From Bacteroidales bacterium (GTDB taxonomy: Bacteria > Bacteroidota > Bacteroidia > Bacteroidales > WCHB1-69), in contig JAFRUI010000014.1 of assembly GCA_017438945.1 (NCBI GenBank), positions 62,001-126,000 of the forward strand: a stretch of 64,000 nt of DNA. The letters run 5' to 3'. Under the pieces are notes generated by a model that did not search any database, had not been told where the DNA came from, and saw only the letters and a program-made list of their open reading frames with translations. Position numbers and translations under genes: made by a program. Shown piece by piece: positions 35,225 through 44,878 of this stretch. Each line of letters opens with the position of its first letter. Position 1 is the stretch's first letter.

Positions 35225-36118
35225 TTATAAGCCAAAACCCAAAAGGATTCCTCCGACCATCAATCCTGTTGCCATGGTGGTCAGTTTCATAATGAGGAAA
35301 TTGCGTTTGGACTGCGCCATGAGCGGGATGCCAGCGTGACCGTTTTGTGCGATGGAGTTGGCTATCAGAATGGAAAAAGGGGTGCTGCCTTGCAGAAACA
35401 GCATCACGAAAATCAGGTGCGGACCTGAAACAGGCAGGAAACCAATGCCCACCGCAATCAGCAAAACCAACCATTTTGTCCAACTGTTATTTTCCATAAC
35501 TGTTTGAAGATCAAAAAAATGATTGAGAATACCGAGTACTAAAAGCGTTCCAAAGGCATAAAGAAAAAGCTTGAGCGCATGCTGTTTGACGACATGCTCC
35601 CATAGGTGTTCATGCAAAAAATGGACAATCCGCTCCTTCCAGTGGCGATCATTGGGATTTTCATGGAGATGTTGATGTTCTTCATGAAAGACAAAATCAT
35701 GGGTTTCAGAGGTGACCAGTTTGTCGGTGGGGATTTTTTGCAGAAGCAGTCCCGCCACAAAGCCGATGACGAACAGGATGCTGGTCAACAGTAGGGCTTG
35801 TTTGGGGCTTTGTGCGGCCAAGAAGAGGGCTTCATCGCCGAAAGTGGCCATCATGCCGCCCATCAAAGCCCCGAAGGAGAGCAATCGGTGGGTGAACATC
35901 GACACCACCACAAAGCCGCCGGCGCAGCCGGGGATGGCACCGAGCAGGCATGCCATCGCCACCTCCGCCACAGGCTTTCCGTGCAGTTTCTTGAACAAAC
36001 GTCCTGAAGAGGAAATATTGATGGATTCCACCACCGCCATCAGTATCAATACCAACAACGTGATGGACACCGACTCCTTTAGTACTTCCCACAGTATCCC
36101 CCACAAACTCTCCATCAC
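35225..36118 (-). CDS. Predicted manganese/metal permease (ArsP_2, DUF2899 type)
   Basis: The 297-residue inner-membrane protein has about eight membrane segments in two related halves. The first half carries LLGAIPGCAGGFVV and the second GIGFLPVSGPHLIFV, the paired Pro/Gly motifs typical of putative manganese transporters. A His- and Glu-rich loop of about 60 residues (HEEHQHLHENPNDRH) sits in the middle and could bind metal. No manganese gene neighbours it, though mntP lies 5 kb away. The specificity is inferred from family naming only. Confidence 0.75.
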   Translation of the reverse strand: MMESLWGILWEVLKESVSITLLVLILMAVVESINISSSGRLFKKLHGKPVAEVAMACLLGAIPGCAGGFVVVSMFTHRLLSFGALMGGMMATFGDEALFLAAQSPKQALLLTSILFVIGFVAGLLLQKIPTDKLVTSETHDFVFHEEHQHLHENPNDRHWKERIVHFLHEHLWEHVVKQHALKLFLYAFGTLLVLGILNHFFDLQTVMENNSWTKWLVLLIAVGIGFLPVSGPHLIFVMLFLQGSTPFSILIANSIAQNGHAGIPLMAQSKRNFLIMKLTTMATGLMVGGILLGFGL

Positions 36119-36126
36119 ACAGCCTC

Positions 36127-36154
36127 AATAACCAATAACCAATAACCCATAACC
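36127..36154. repeat. Tandem heptamer repeat, unit MATAACC x4
   Basis: Three AATAACC units and one CATAACC unit between the permease and hydrogenase-like genes. Confidence 0.85.
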
Positions 36155-36157
36155 ATT

Positions 36158-37534
36158 TTAAAGATTCAGATTCTTTGCAATTGTGGGATCCGTTTTTTTC
36201 GTGCCCCACACTTTGGCGGAGATGTCGTGTGCCTCTTTAGGGGTGAGCAGATCGTAGTGTTCCATGGCGCGTTGCACGAAAATGCACTGCTGGATTTGTG
36301 CTTTGTCCGTGACAACGGCGTCGGCGAGGGCTTTGCAGGAAGGGTAGCCACAAAGGTGGCAGTCCACCTGCGGCAGGTTCTGGTTGATTTCGAACGCCCG
36401 TTTCATCTTCTGCATGGCCGCCGCCACATTGTCGTCCATTTTGTCCATGGACCGCGGTTCCACTTCACTGACGTGCCGTTTGTCGGCCAGATAGTCGAAA
36501 TAGTTGAGCAGGTCGTTGTCCTCACTGTCAACTTCGTCAGAGCATTTCTGCATCCGTTTGCGTTGACGTTCGATCATGAGGAAGCGGTTTTCGGCGGTGA
36601 GGATTCCGCCGCAGCAACTGCCGTCGCAGGCGCGGAGTTCGAGGAAATCGATGTCCTGGATGTCCTCGTCTTCCACTTTTTCCAGAAATTCGGAGACGTT
36701 GTGGATGTCATCGATGGCCAGATTGCGGCCCGTGCGCAGCATTTTGGTCTCCCCGCCTGTAAGCGGGTATGTGATGCTGGCCTTCGACAGCCGGTGGAAA
36801 CGCGCCGACTCGTCACACATCTTGTATTCACCGGTCTTGATAACGCGCAACACCTTGCTATACAGATAGTTCATATTGATCACGCCAGATACCGGGGACT
36901 TCTCCTCGCCCACGGGACTTTTGATGGCGGCGATTTTTGCGGCACATGGCGACACGTAGAAAATGCCGATGTCCTCTTCTTTAACCCCTTTTTCGGTCAG
37001 ACTTTTCTTGATATATTCGGCGGTCATGTCAAAAGGAGCCTTCACGAGATAGATGTTGTCCACCAGCACAGGGAATTTCACTTGGATGAGTCGCACGATG
37101 GCCGGGCAGAATGACGAAATGACCGGTTTTTCGTAGGGTACATTCCCGCTTTCGAGGTCCCTGCGGATATATTCCTTAATGAAATCAACGCTTTTCTCCA
37201 CTTCATAGATATCTTTGAAGCCGAGATGGAGCAACGCCGAAAGAATGGTGCGCTCGCGTATTTTCTCCTCAAATTGGGCCAGAAAGATGGACGGCACCAG
37301 CAAGACGGGGTATTTGTAGTCATAGACTGTCTGGAAGTCGTCTTGCTCGATGTAAATGGCATTCATCGGACATGCCACATAGCATCGCCCGCAATCAACG
37401 CAGCGGTTCGGGTCGAGCACTGGATGTCCGTCTTCTACGTGTATTGCGCTCGTAGGGCACACGCCCGTGCAGTGCGAACAACCAATACAGAGGTCATATT
37501 TGAATTTTAATGCGTGGTGGAAATCTTCGGCCAT
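36158..37534 (-). CDS. [FeFe]-hydrogenase-like iron-sulfur protein, sensory type
   Basis: The 458-residue protein starts with two 4Fe-4S sites (Cys16, 19, 22, 26 and Cys45, 48, 51, 55). An H-cluster-type domain follows, keeping all four ligand positions: Cys143 in SSFCPA, Cys197 in SPCAAK, Cys303 and Cys307 in ELRACDGSCCGG. Phe142 replaces the Cys that relays protons in catalytic hydrogenases. The C-terminus carries a further Fe-S module, DCHLCGYPSCKALADA. It is short of the accessory domains of bidirectional hydrogenases. The next genes upstream encode a GHKL ATP-binding protein and a DRTGG protein, a neighbourhood known from sensory [FeFe]-type clusters. A redox or hydrogen sensing role is inferred. 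Confidence 0.82.
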   Translation of the reverse strand: MAEDFHHALKFKYDLCIGCSHCTGVCPTSAIHVEDGHPVLDPNRCVDCGRCYVACPMNAIYIEQDDFQTVYDYKYPVLLVPSIFLAQFEEKIRERTILSALLHLGFKDIYEVEKSVDFIKEYIRRDLESGNVPYEKPVISSFCPAIVRLIQVKFPVLVDNIYLVKAPFDMTAEYIKKSLTEKGVKEEDIGIFYVSPCAAKIAAIKSPVGEEKSPVSGVINMNYLYSKVLRVIKTGEYKMCDESARFHRLSKASITYPLTGGETKMLRTGRNLAIDDIHNVSEFLEKVEDEDIQDIDFLELRACDGSCCGGILTAENRFLMIERQRKRMQKCSDEVDSEDNDLLNYFDYLADKRHVSEVEPRSMDKMDDNVAAAMQKMKRAFEINQNLPQVDCHLCGYPSCKALADAVVTDKAQIQQCIFVQRAMEHYDLLTPKEAHDISAKVWGTKKTDPTIAKNLNL

Positions 37535-37550
37535 AGTTTTAAAGATTATG

Positions 37551-37571
37551 GGTTATAGGTGATAGGTTATA
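37551..37571. repeat. Tandem heptamer repeat, unit GGTKATA x3
   Basis: Three 7-bp units GGTTATA, GGTGATA, GGTTATA between the hydrogenase-like gene and the ATP-binding protein gene. Confidence 0.75.
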
Positions 37572-37605
37572 GAGGTTTAGAGTTATGGATTGGATAAAGG
37601 GGGCT

Positions 37606-38019
37606 CTACTGGAAATAGTTGATGAACTCGATAGTGGTTCCTTTGCCGACCTCGGAAGTGATGTTCAGGGAGTCGGAGTTGTTTTTGATGTTGGGGAGGC
37701 CCATGCCGGCGCCGAAGCCCATTTCCCTGACTTTCTGGGAAGCGGTGGAATAGCCCTTCTGCATGGCCTTGTCAATATCCGGGATGCCGGGACCTTCATC
37801 GGCGAGAACGATTTTCACGTGGTCTTCTTCCAAATCTACGGATATATCGCCACGATAGGCGTGAGCCACAATGTTGACCTCCGCCTCATAAAGCGCAACA
37901 ACCGTCCTTTTGACTATCTCGGGGCTCACCCCGATTTTCTTAAGCATCCGTTTCACCTGGCTGGATGTGGATCCCGCATTGGTGAAATCTCCGCCTTCTA
38001 CATGGTAAACAAAATTCAT
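37606..38019 (-). CDS. RsbW/RsbT-like GHKL ATP-binding regulator
   Basis: The 137-residue protein is a single GHKL domain of the anti-sigma-kinase type, with N-box ALYEAEVNIVAHAY, DEGPGIPD and GFGAGMGLPNI. Such proteins phosphorylate Ser or Thr of a partner or bind a sigma factor. Here it lies between the DRTGG gene and the [FeFe]-hydrogenase-like gene in one unit, so its input is probably redox-related. No anti-anti-sigma partner is encoded nearby. Confidence 0.88.
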   Translation of the reverse strand: MNFVYHVEGGDFTNAGSTSSQVKRMLKKIGVSPEIVKRTVVALYEAEVNIVAHAYRGDISVDLEEDHVKIVLADEGPGIPDIDKAMQKGYSTASQKVREMGFGAGMGLPNIKNNSDSLNITSEVGKGTTIEFINYFQ

Positions 38020-38045
38020 AATGTAAGATTTGGTTAATAATCAGA

Positions 38046-38393
38046 TTAATAAACGGCCGGGAGTCCGGCGGAATAAAGGATTCCGGAGGTCTTGTACATG
38101 GAGTAATCTGTACGGATAACCACCATGTCGTTGTCTTCAGCCAACTCCTTCATCTCTTCTGTCACCTCTTTTCCACGCACAATCAACAGGTAGTTGATGT
38201 CCGACATTTCACACGTGCGGATAGACTGCAGATTGCTTAATCCTGTGAGCAACAACAGGTTGTTAACATCCTTCAAAGTAAGTACATCGCTCATCAAATC
38301 CGAAGCAAAAACACAATCAATCTGTTGGTTAAGATATTCTTCTCCGCAAATGATCTCACCTTGTACCAGGTTTTTAATTTCTTCGAGTGTCAT
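38046..38393 (-). CDS. DRTGG-domain protein
   Basis: The 115-residue protein matches the DRTGG domain, with IDCVFASDLMSDVLTL, LLLTGLSNLQSIRTCEMSDI and VIRTDYSMYKTSGILYSAGL. Stand-alone forms are typical of anaerobe clusters with [FeFe]-hydrogenase-like proteins and GHKL regulators, as here. The domain probably binds a small ligand or mediates contact. First gene of the three-gene unit, with a -7 box at 38434-38441. Confidence 0.85.
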   Translation of the reverse strand: MTLEEIKNLVQGEIICGEEYLNQQIDCVFASDLMSDVLTLKDVNNLLLLTGLSNLQSIRTCEMSDINYLLIVRGKEVTEEMKELAEDNDMVVIRTDYSMYKTSGILYSAGLPAVY

Positions 38394-38433
38394 TTTTAAA
38401 TTCTTTTCTATAAATGTTTTGAAAAATAATCTG

Positions 38434-38441
38434 CAAAGATA
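38434..38441 (-). promoter_or_regulatory. Promoter -7 box of the DRTGG-hydrogenase unit
   Basis: TATCTTTG on the minus strand, 41 bp upstream of the DRTGG gene start. Confidence 0.65.
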
Positions 38442-38488
38442 CTTTTTTTTTAAATGACACGTTAACCTAATGTTTAGTGATTTTTATG

Positions 38489-38496
38489 TACTTTTG
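38489..38496 (+). promoter_or_regulatory. Promoter -7 box of the 170-aa membrane-anchored protein gene
   Basis: TACTTTTG, 62 bp before the ATG at 38558. A run of short repeats (GTTTCAT, GTTTCAA x2, then GTCATA x2) lies at 38509-38541 between box and start. Confidence 0.5.
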
Positions 38497-38557
38497 CCGC
38501 GCTTTTTAGTTTCATGTTTCAAGTTTCAAGTCATAGTCATAGTTTATAGTTATAGTC

Positions 38558-39070
38558 ATGAATATATTAGGAATTTGCATTTTAGCAGGAATTGTGGTGA
38601 TGGTCGCCGGTGCGGTTTATGTCACCAAAATGATAATGGAATCGAAAGCAAAGATTGCGGCGTTGGAGAACAGCAAGAAGAATCAGTCGGTGGTATTGCC
38701 ATTGCGGCTGCAGGCATACGAGCGTATGGCGCTTTTCTTGGAACGCATCGACCCCAACCAACTGATCATGCGCATCCACACCGCTGGACTGACTGTCTCG
38801 CAGGAGCAGAACCTGTTGCTTACGGCCATTCGCAGCGAATTCGAGCATAATCTTTCGCAACAGATATACATTTCCGACCATGTGTGGGAGAAAATTTGCG
38901 ATGCCAAAGGCGACATCGAGTCTATCATCAACACAGTGGCCGCAGATATGGATAAGAACGTCGAAAGCCGGGAGTTTGCAGAGACCGTACTGGCCGTCAC
39001 CTCCCAAAAACCTGTGGTGGAATTGGCCATACAGATTTTAAAGGCTGATATGCAGAAATGGGCGTATTAG
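38558..39070 (+). CDS. Membrane-anchored conserved hypothetical protein, 170 aa
   Basis: One N-terminal membrane helix (residues 3-25) is followed by a coiled-coil-like stretch and a soluble helical domain. Segments such as LRLQAYERMALFLERIDP and HTAGLTVSQEQNLLLTAIRSEFEHNLSQQ look like a family widespread in Bacteroidota, whose function I do not know. Alone on its strand and followed by pruA with a separate promoter. Confidence 0.75.
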   Translation: MNILGICILAGIVVMVAGAVYVTKMIMESKAKIAALENSKKNQSVVLPLRLQAYERMALFLERIDPNQLIMRIHTAGLTVSQEQNLLLTAIRSEFEHNLSQQIYISDHVWEKICDAKGDIESIINTVAADMDKNVESREFAETVLAVTSQKPVVELAIQILKADMQKWAY

Positions 39071-39094
39071 CTATTGGCCTTTGGCTTAACCGTT

Positions 39095-39122
39095 AGCTAA
39101 AAGCCAATAGCCAAAAGCTAAA
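39095..39122. repeat. Tandem heptamer repeat, unit AGCYAAW x4
   Basis: AGCTAAA, AGCCAAT, AGCCAAA and AGCTAAA in tandem, upstream of the pruA promoter. An inverted partner (CTATTGGCCTTTGGCT) precedes it, so the site could also fold. Confidence 0.75.
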
Positions 39123-39153
39123 AGCTACTTTGCCGGATTGAACGATTTTTTTG

Positions 39154-39161
39154 TATTTTTG
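39154..39161 (+). promoter_or_regulatory. Promoter -7 box of pruA
   Basis: TATTTTTG, 48 bp upstream of the ATG at 39210. Confidence 0.6.
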
Positions 39162-39209
39162 CACCGAAATTTTATTCCCTAACATAAAATTAAGAACAAA
39201 GAATTAATT

Positions 39210-40835
39210 ATGAACAACGCCAATTATGTTTTCAGAGAGCCGAAAAACGAACCGGTTTACTCTTATGCACCCGGCACGCCGGAAAGAGCATTATTGCAAA
39301 AAGAATTAGAAAGACAATATAACCAAGAGATTGAGATTCCGTTGATTATTGGCGGAAAAGAGGTCAAAACCGGTGACATGGGTCAGGTGGTGATGCCTAC
39401 CGAACACAGCCATGTTTTGGCGAAATACCACAAAGTGGGCAAGAAAGAGGTTCAGATGGCTATCGACGCAGCCATGGCCGCTAAGAAAGACTGGGAAGAG
39501 ACCCCGTGGATTCAACGCGCTTCCATTATGATGAAGGCTGCCGAACTCCTCGCCACTAAATACCGTTACATCCTGAATGCCGCATGTATGTTGGGACAGG
39601 GCAAGAGCCCCATGCAGGCCGAAATCGACTGCCCGTGCGAGGCCATCGACTTCCTGCGCTTCAATACCTATTTTGCTTCCCAACTTTATGGCCAGCAACC
39701 CATTTCTGATCACGCCACTCTCAACCGCAACGAATACCGCGGCATGGAGGGTTTCGTGTATGCCATCACCCCGTTCAACTTCACTTCTATCGCGTTGAAC
39801 CTCAACGTGGCACCTGCTCTGATGGGTAACGTCACCATTTGGAAACCTTCCACCACGGCCATTCTTTCTAACTACTACCTGATGCTGCTCCTCCAAGAGG
39901 CTGGTCTTCCTGACGGTGTCATCAACTTCCTTCCTGGCAGCGGTTCCGTCATCAGCGACGTGGCTTTCAAATCGCCGCATCTGGCAGGTATCCACTTCAC
40001 CGGTAGCACCGGCACCTTCAAGAGCTTCTGGAAACTCATTGGTGAGAACATCGACATTTATAACACTTATCCAAAGATTGTGGGCGAAACTGGTGGTAAG
40101 GACTTTATCTTCGCGCACAAGACCGCTCCCGCACGCGAGCTGGCCGTGGCCATCCTTCGTGGCGCTTTCGAGTATCAGGGCCAGAAATGCTCTGCCGCTT
40201 CCCGCGCTTATGTGCCTAAATCCATCTGGGCTGAAACGCTGAAGCATATTAAAGATATGATGAAGACGGTGAAGATGGGCGATGTCCGCGACTTCTCCAA
40301 TTTCATCAACGCTGTCATCGACGAGAAATCCTTCGACAACATTGCCGGTTATATCGACCGTGCGAAAGCCTCCAAGGATGCTGAAATTGTGCTCGGCGGC
40401 AACTACGACAAGTCTGTCGGTTATTTTGTGGAACCCACTATCATCCTGGCCAAGACCACGGATTACGAGTCTATCCGCGAAGAGATCTTCGGACCGGTCA
40501 TCACGGTGTATGTCTATGAGGATGACAAATACGAAGAGATGTTGCACATCTGTGACGAAACATCCCCGTATGCGCTCACAGGCTCCATCATCGCCCGCGA
40601 CCGCTATGCCATCATGCAGGCTGAGAACATCCTGCGTCATTGCGCCGGCAACTTCTACATCAACGACAAGCCGACAGGCGCAGTGGTGGGTTGCCAACCC
40701 TTCGGCGGCGCCCGCGCATCCGGTACCAACGACAAGGCCGGCAGTATGCTCAACCTCGTCCGTTGGATCAGCGCCCGCTGCATCAAGGAAACCTATGTTC
40801 CCGCAACGGATTATGGCTATCCTTTCCTTGGATAA
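39210..40835 (+). CDS. pruA: L-glutamate gamma-semialdehyde dehydrogenase
   Basis: The 541-residue aldehyde dehydrogenase matches the P5C dehydrogenase (ALDH4) group that converts glutamate semialdehyde from proline to glutamate with NAD. Seen: ITPFNFTSIALNLNVAPALMGN, IHFTGSTGTF, catalytic Glu in VGETGGKD, catalytic Cys in GQKCSAASRAY, and EEIFGPVITVYVY. It is the stand-alone form without a proline dehydrogenase domain. Codon use suggests high expression. A terminator follows. Confidence 0.95.
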   Translation: MNNANYVFREPKNEPVYSYAPGTPERALLQKELERQYNQEIEIPLIIGGKEVKTGDMGQVVMPTEHSHVLAKYHKVGKKEVQMAIDAAMAAKKDWEETPWIQRASIMMKAAELLATKYRYILNAACMLGQGKSPMQAEIDCPCEAIDFLRFNTYFASQLYGQQPISDHATLNRNEYRGMEGFVYAITPFNFTSIALNLNVAPALMGNVTIWKPSTTAILSNYYLMLLLQEAGLPDGVINFLPGSGSVISDVAFKSPHLAGIHFTGSTGTFKSFWKLIGENIDIYNTYPKIVGETGGKDFIFAHKTAPARELAVAILRGAFEYQGQKCSAASRAYVPKSIWAETLKHIKDMMKTVKMGDVRDFSNFINAVIDEKSFDNIAGYIDRAKASKDAEIVLGGNYDKSVGYFVEPTIILAKTTDYESIREEIFGPVITVYVYEDDKYEEMLHICDETSPYALTGSIIARDRYAIMQAENILRHCAGNFYINDKPTGAVVGCQPFGGARASGTNDKAGSMLNLVRWISARCIKETYVPATDYGYPFLG

Positions 40836-40860
40836 TCCTTTGGAACAACATGAACATATT

Positions 40861-40893
40861 AAAAGGCGACTCGCAAGAGCCGCCTTTTTTGTT
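40861..40893 (+). terminator. Rho-independent terminator after pruA
   Basis: AAAAGGCGaCTC and GAGcCGCCTTTT around GCAA, followed by TTTTG. Confidence 0.8.
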
Positions 40894-40934
40894 TTACGAT
40901 GAGACGATGAAAAAGATGATGCGATGAACGGTGA

Positions 40935-41813
40935 TTAACCGTTCAATGCGTTGGCGCCGCTCACAATCTCAATCAACTCGTTCGTGATGGAGGATTGTCG
41001 GGCGTTGTTGTACTTCAGGCGCAGGTCGCGCAGAATCTCGGTGGCGTTGTCCGTGGCCTTGGTCATGGAAATCATTCGCGCACCATGTTCCGATGCGATG
41101 GAGTCGGACAAAGTCTTGTACAACTGCGTACGCAAGATTTTGGGAATCAGTTCCATCAGCAGTTTGTCGGCGGACGGCTCGATAATGTAATCGTTGGTTG
41201 TTTTCTGCGTCTCGTCGCTTTCGAGCGAAGTCACGGGTAGAAAATCCTCCACGGTGATTCTTTGCGTCGCGGCGTTCTGGAACTGGTTATAGACGATATC
41301 GACTTTGTCAATCTCGTGATTAACAAAACGTTGCATCAGATCATCCGCCACTGCGGAGATTTCGGTGAAATCGGGGTTGTCCAACAGCTTTTCGTTGTAG
41401 AATGCTACAGGATAGAGTTTGCCGAGCTGTTCTTTTCCTTTTTTGCCAAAACAAATCAGCTGCACGTTGCCAGCGTGGTGCTGTTCGGCATATTTTTCCG
41501 AAATCAAGTGGTTTACAGTCTTGACGATATTCGAATTGAACGCACCACAGAGTCCTTTATTCGAGGTAATAACCACGATGACCACCTTTTCGGGTTCGCG
41601 TGCCTCGAAAAGCGGTGATGGTTCAGTACCTGTGTTGGAACCTGCCAAGTTGTTCAAGATTTCGCTCAACTTTTGAGAGTAGGGGCGAAGGTGCTGGATG
41701 GCGGTTTGGGCACGGCGGAGCTTGGCAGCCGACACCAGTTTCATGGAGCTGGTAATCTTCTGCGTCGATTCAATCGAGGTGATGCGCGTGCGTATTTCTT
41801 TCAGGTTGCCCAT
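40935..41813 (-). CDS. atpG: ATP synthase F1 subunit gamma
   Basis: The 292-residue central-stalk subunit starts GNLKEIRTRITSIESTQKITSSMKLVSAAKLRRAQ and ends with LRLKYNNARQSSITNELIEIVSGANAL, both hallmark helices of gamma. A central Rossmann-like part includes VVITSNKGLCGAFNSNI. Last gene of the atpH-atpA-atpG unit, 2 bp after atpA. Confidence 0.97.
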   Translation of the reverse strand: MGNLKEIRTRITSIESTQKITSSMKLVSAAKLRRAQTAIQHLRPYSQKLSEILNNLAGSNTGTEPSPLFEAREPEKVVIVVITSNKGLCGAFNSNIVKTVNHLISEKYAEQHHAGNVQLICFGKKGKEQLGKLYPVAFYNEKLLDNPDFTEISAVADDLMQRFVNHEIDKVDIVYNQFQNAATQRITVEDFLPVTSLESDETQKTTNDYIIEPSADKLLMELIPKILRTQLYKTLSDSIASEHGARMISMTKATDNATEILRDLRLKYNNARQSSITNELIEIVSGANALNG

Positions 41814-41815
41814 AA

Positions 41816-43405
<1,590 letters not shown>

Positions 43406-43417
43406 GAATATGCTTAT

Positions 43418-43975
43418 TTAGAAATGTACTTGAAACATGTTTTGAGAAAACTCTTGTTTTAACTTGTTGATTTTGGATAAGACGCTGGAATCCAAATAGT
43501 AGTCGTCCATCTGTATTTTAAAACCGCCGATGATTTCAGGATCCACAACTTGCTGCAGATCTATGGTGGCGTGAGTTTGTTCCACCAGCATTTGCAGAAT
43601 CTTCTCTTTCAAATCGTCGCCTAACGGCAGGGCGGTCGTGATGGTTACAGGGCGGATATTATGGGCTGCGTTATACAGTTTGAAAAACTCCTCGCAGATA
43701 GTGTCCAATGCGGGTTCGCGTTTCTTTTTCAGCAGGACATCCAAAAACTGGTAGGTGGTTTCCTGAAGGGTGCCGTTGAAGATGCTCTCGAAAATCTTGT
43801 GTTTTTGATGAGGTTCAATGACAGGGTTCCGCAGGAGCATTTGCAATTCGCGGTTTTCTTTCAAAATGTCCGCGAAGAGTCGAAGATCTCCACACACCTC
43901 CTCAACTTTGTCTTTTTCAGAGGCGTAATCGAAAAGTGCTTTGGCATAACGGCCAGATAGTTTCGGATTTTTCAT
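43418..43975 (-). CDS. atpH: ATP synthase F1 subunit delta
   Basis: The 185-residue peripheral-stalk subunit has the delta/OSCP pattern: GRYAKALFDYASEKDKVEEV at the start, LRNPVIEPHQKHKIFESIF, and the C-terminal VDPEIIGGFKIQMDDYYLDSS. It has its own -7 box at 43997-44004. The genes for subunits b, c and a that normally precede it are absent, replaced by pyrE. Confidence 0.96.
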   Translation of the reverse strand: MKNPKLSGRYAKALFDYASEKDKVEEVCGDLRLFADILKENRELQMLLRNPVIEPHQKHKIFESIFNGTLQETTYQFLDVLLKKKREPALDTICEEFFKLYNAAHNIRPVTITTALPLGDDLKEKILQMLVEQTHATIDLQQVVDPEIIGGFKIQMDDYYLDSSVLSKINKLKQEFSQNMFQVHF

Positions 43976-43996
43976 CGATGAATTTTAAAGCGGCGG

Positions 43997-44004
43997 CAAA
44001 TATA
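43997..44004 (-). promoter_or_regulatory. Promoter -7 box of atpHAG
   Basis: TATATTTG on the minus strand, 22 bp upstream of the atpH start, so the three F1 genes can be transcribed alone. Confidence 0.65.
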
Positions 44005-44009
44005 CATTT

Positions 44010-44037
44010 TTTTTGCTTTTTGCTTTTAGCTTTTAGC
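44010..44037. repeat. Tandem heptamer repeat, unit TTTTWGC x4
   Basis: TTTTTGC twice and TTTTAGC twice. A second heptamer tract, MATAACC x3, lies at 44079-44099 in the same spacer between pyrE and atpH. Confidence 0.8.
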
Positions 44038-44100
44038 CTACAAATCTATAACCCTATAACCAACAAACAAAAAGCTTCAATAACCCATAACCCATAACCA

Positions 44101-44676
44101 TTACATCTTCCGGCTACCAGGTTTCACAAAGGGAAGACCTTGTTTGCAGAGCGGGCAATCCTCCACGGCCCAGTTTTGGATGTTGAGCTTGGTGGCGCTG
44201 TAGATGGGGTAGGGGAAAGAACCGTCGCTGCGGTCGGCAATGCAGCACACGCCGATGACTTCCGCACCGAATGCTTTCAGAACCTCGATGGTTTCGAGGG
44301 AGGATTTGCCAGTGGTGACCACATCTTCGGAGATGAGCAGTTTCATGCCCGGTTTCACTTCGAAGCCGCGGCGCAGGCACATCACGTTGTCGACACGTTC
44401 GGTGAAGATGGCGGGGACGCCCAATTGACGACCTAACTCGTATGCCACAATGATGCCGCCCATGGCCGGACCCACCACCATGTCAACGTGCAGATCCTTC
44501 ACTTGCTCTGTGATTTTCGCAATCACACGCTCCGCCCTGTCTGGATATTGCAACAGTTTGGCGCATTGGCAATAGCGGTCGCTGTGACGTCCCGATGACA
44601 ACAGGAAATGGCCTTCCAGCAGTGCCTCCGACTGCTTCAGTTCTTCTATAACTAAATTTGTTTTTTCTTCATTCAT
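44101..44676 (-). CDS. pyrE: Orotate phosphoribosyltransferase
   Basis: The 191-residue enzyme joins orotate to PRPP in pyrimidine synthesis. Seen: [21 protein letters not shown] for the substrate loop and the PRPP motif [21 protein letters not shown]. Both are conserved. The ORF is single, with a -7 box (TATCTTTG, minus strand) at 44715-44722. Confidence 0.96.
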   Translation of the reverse strand: MNEEKTNLVIEELKQSEALLEGHFLLSSGRHSDRYCQCAKLLQYPDRAERVIAKITEQVKDLHVDMVVGPAMGGIIVAYELGRQLGVPAIFTERVDNVMCLRRGFEVKPGMKLLISEDVVTTGKSSLETIEVLKAFGAEVIGVCCIADRSDGSFPYPIYSATKLNIQNWAVEDCPLCKQGLPFVKPGSRKM

Positions 44677-44714
44677 AATATGATAGGTTTATTGTTTCAA
44701 TAGATAACAAAGCG

Positions 44715-44722
44715 CAAAGATA
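44715..44722 (-). promoter_or_regulatory. Promoter -7 box of pyrE
   Basis: TATCTTTG on the minus strand, 39 bp upstream of the pyrE start. Confidence 0.65.
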
Positions 44723-44848
44723 CATTTTTTTTTATTAGGTAATAAGTAAAAGTAAGTGACTGCAAACGACAGGAAGATTAAGAATATATTAACATTTTGC
44801 TTTTTATAAATGTGATGTGGTGAAGAGTGTTTAATTAATTGAAAATTG

Positions 44849-44856
44849 TATCTTTG
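44849..44856 (+). promoter_or_regulatory. Promoter -7 box of the T9SS type B protein
   Basis: TATCTTTG, 22 bp before the ATG at 44879. Its position excludes the longer reading frame that starts at 44846. Confidence 0.7.
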
Positions 44857-44878
44857 TGGCTTCATAAATGGCCAAAGA

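Noticed and set aside
39306..40697. 463-codon frame antisense to pruA
   Set aside because: Shadow of biased codon use in pruA; no domain or start signals.
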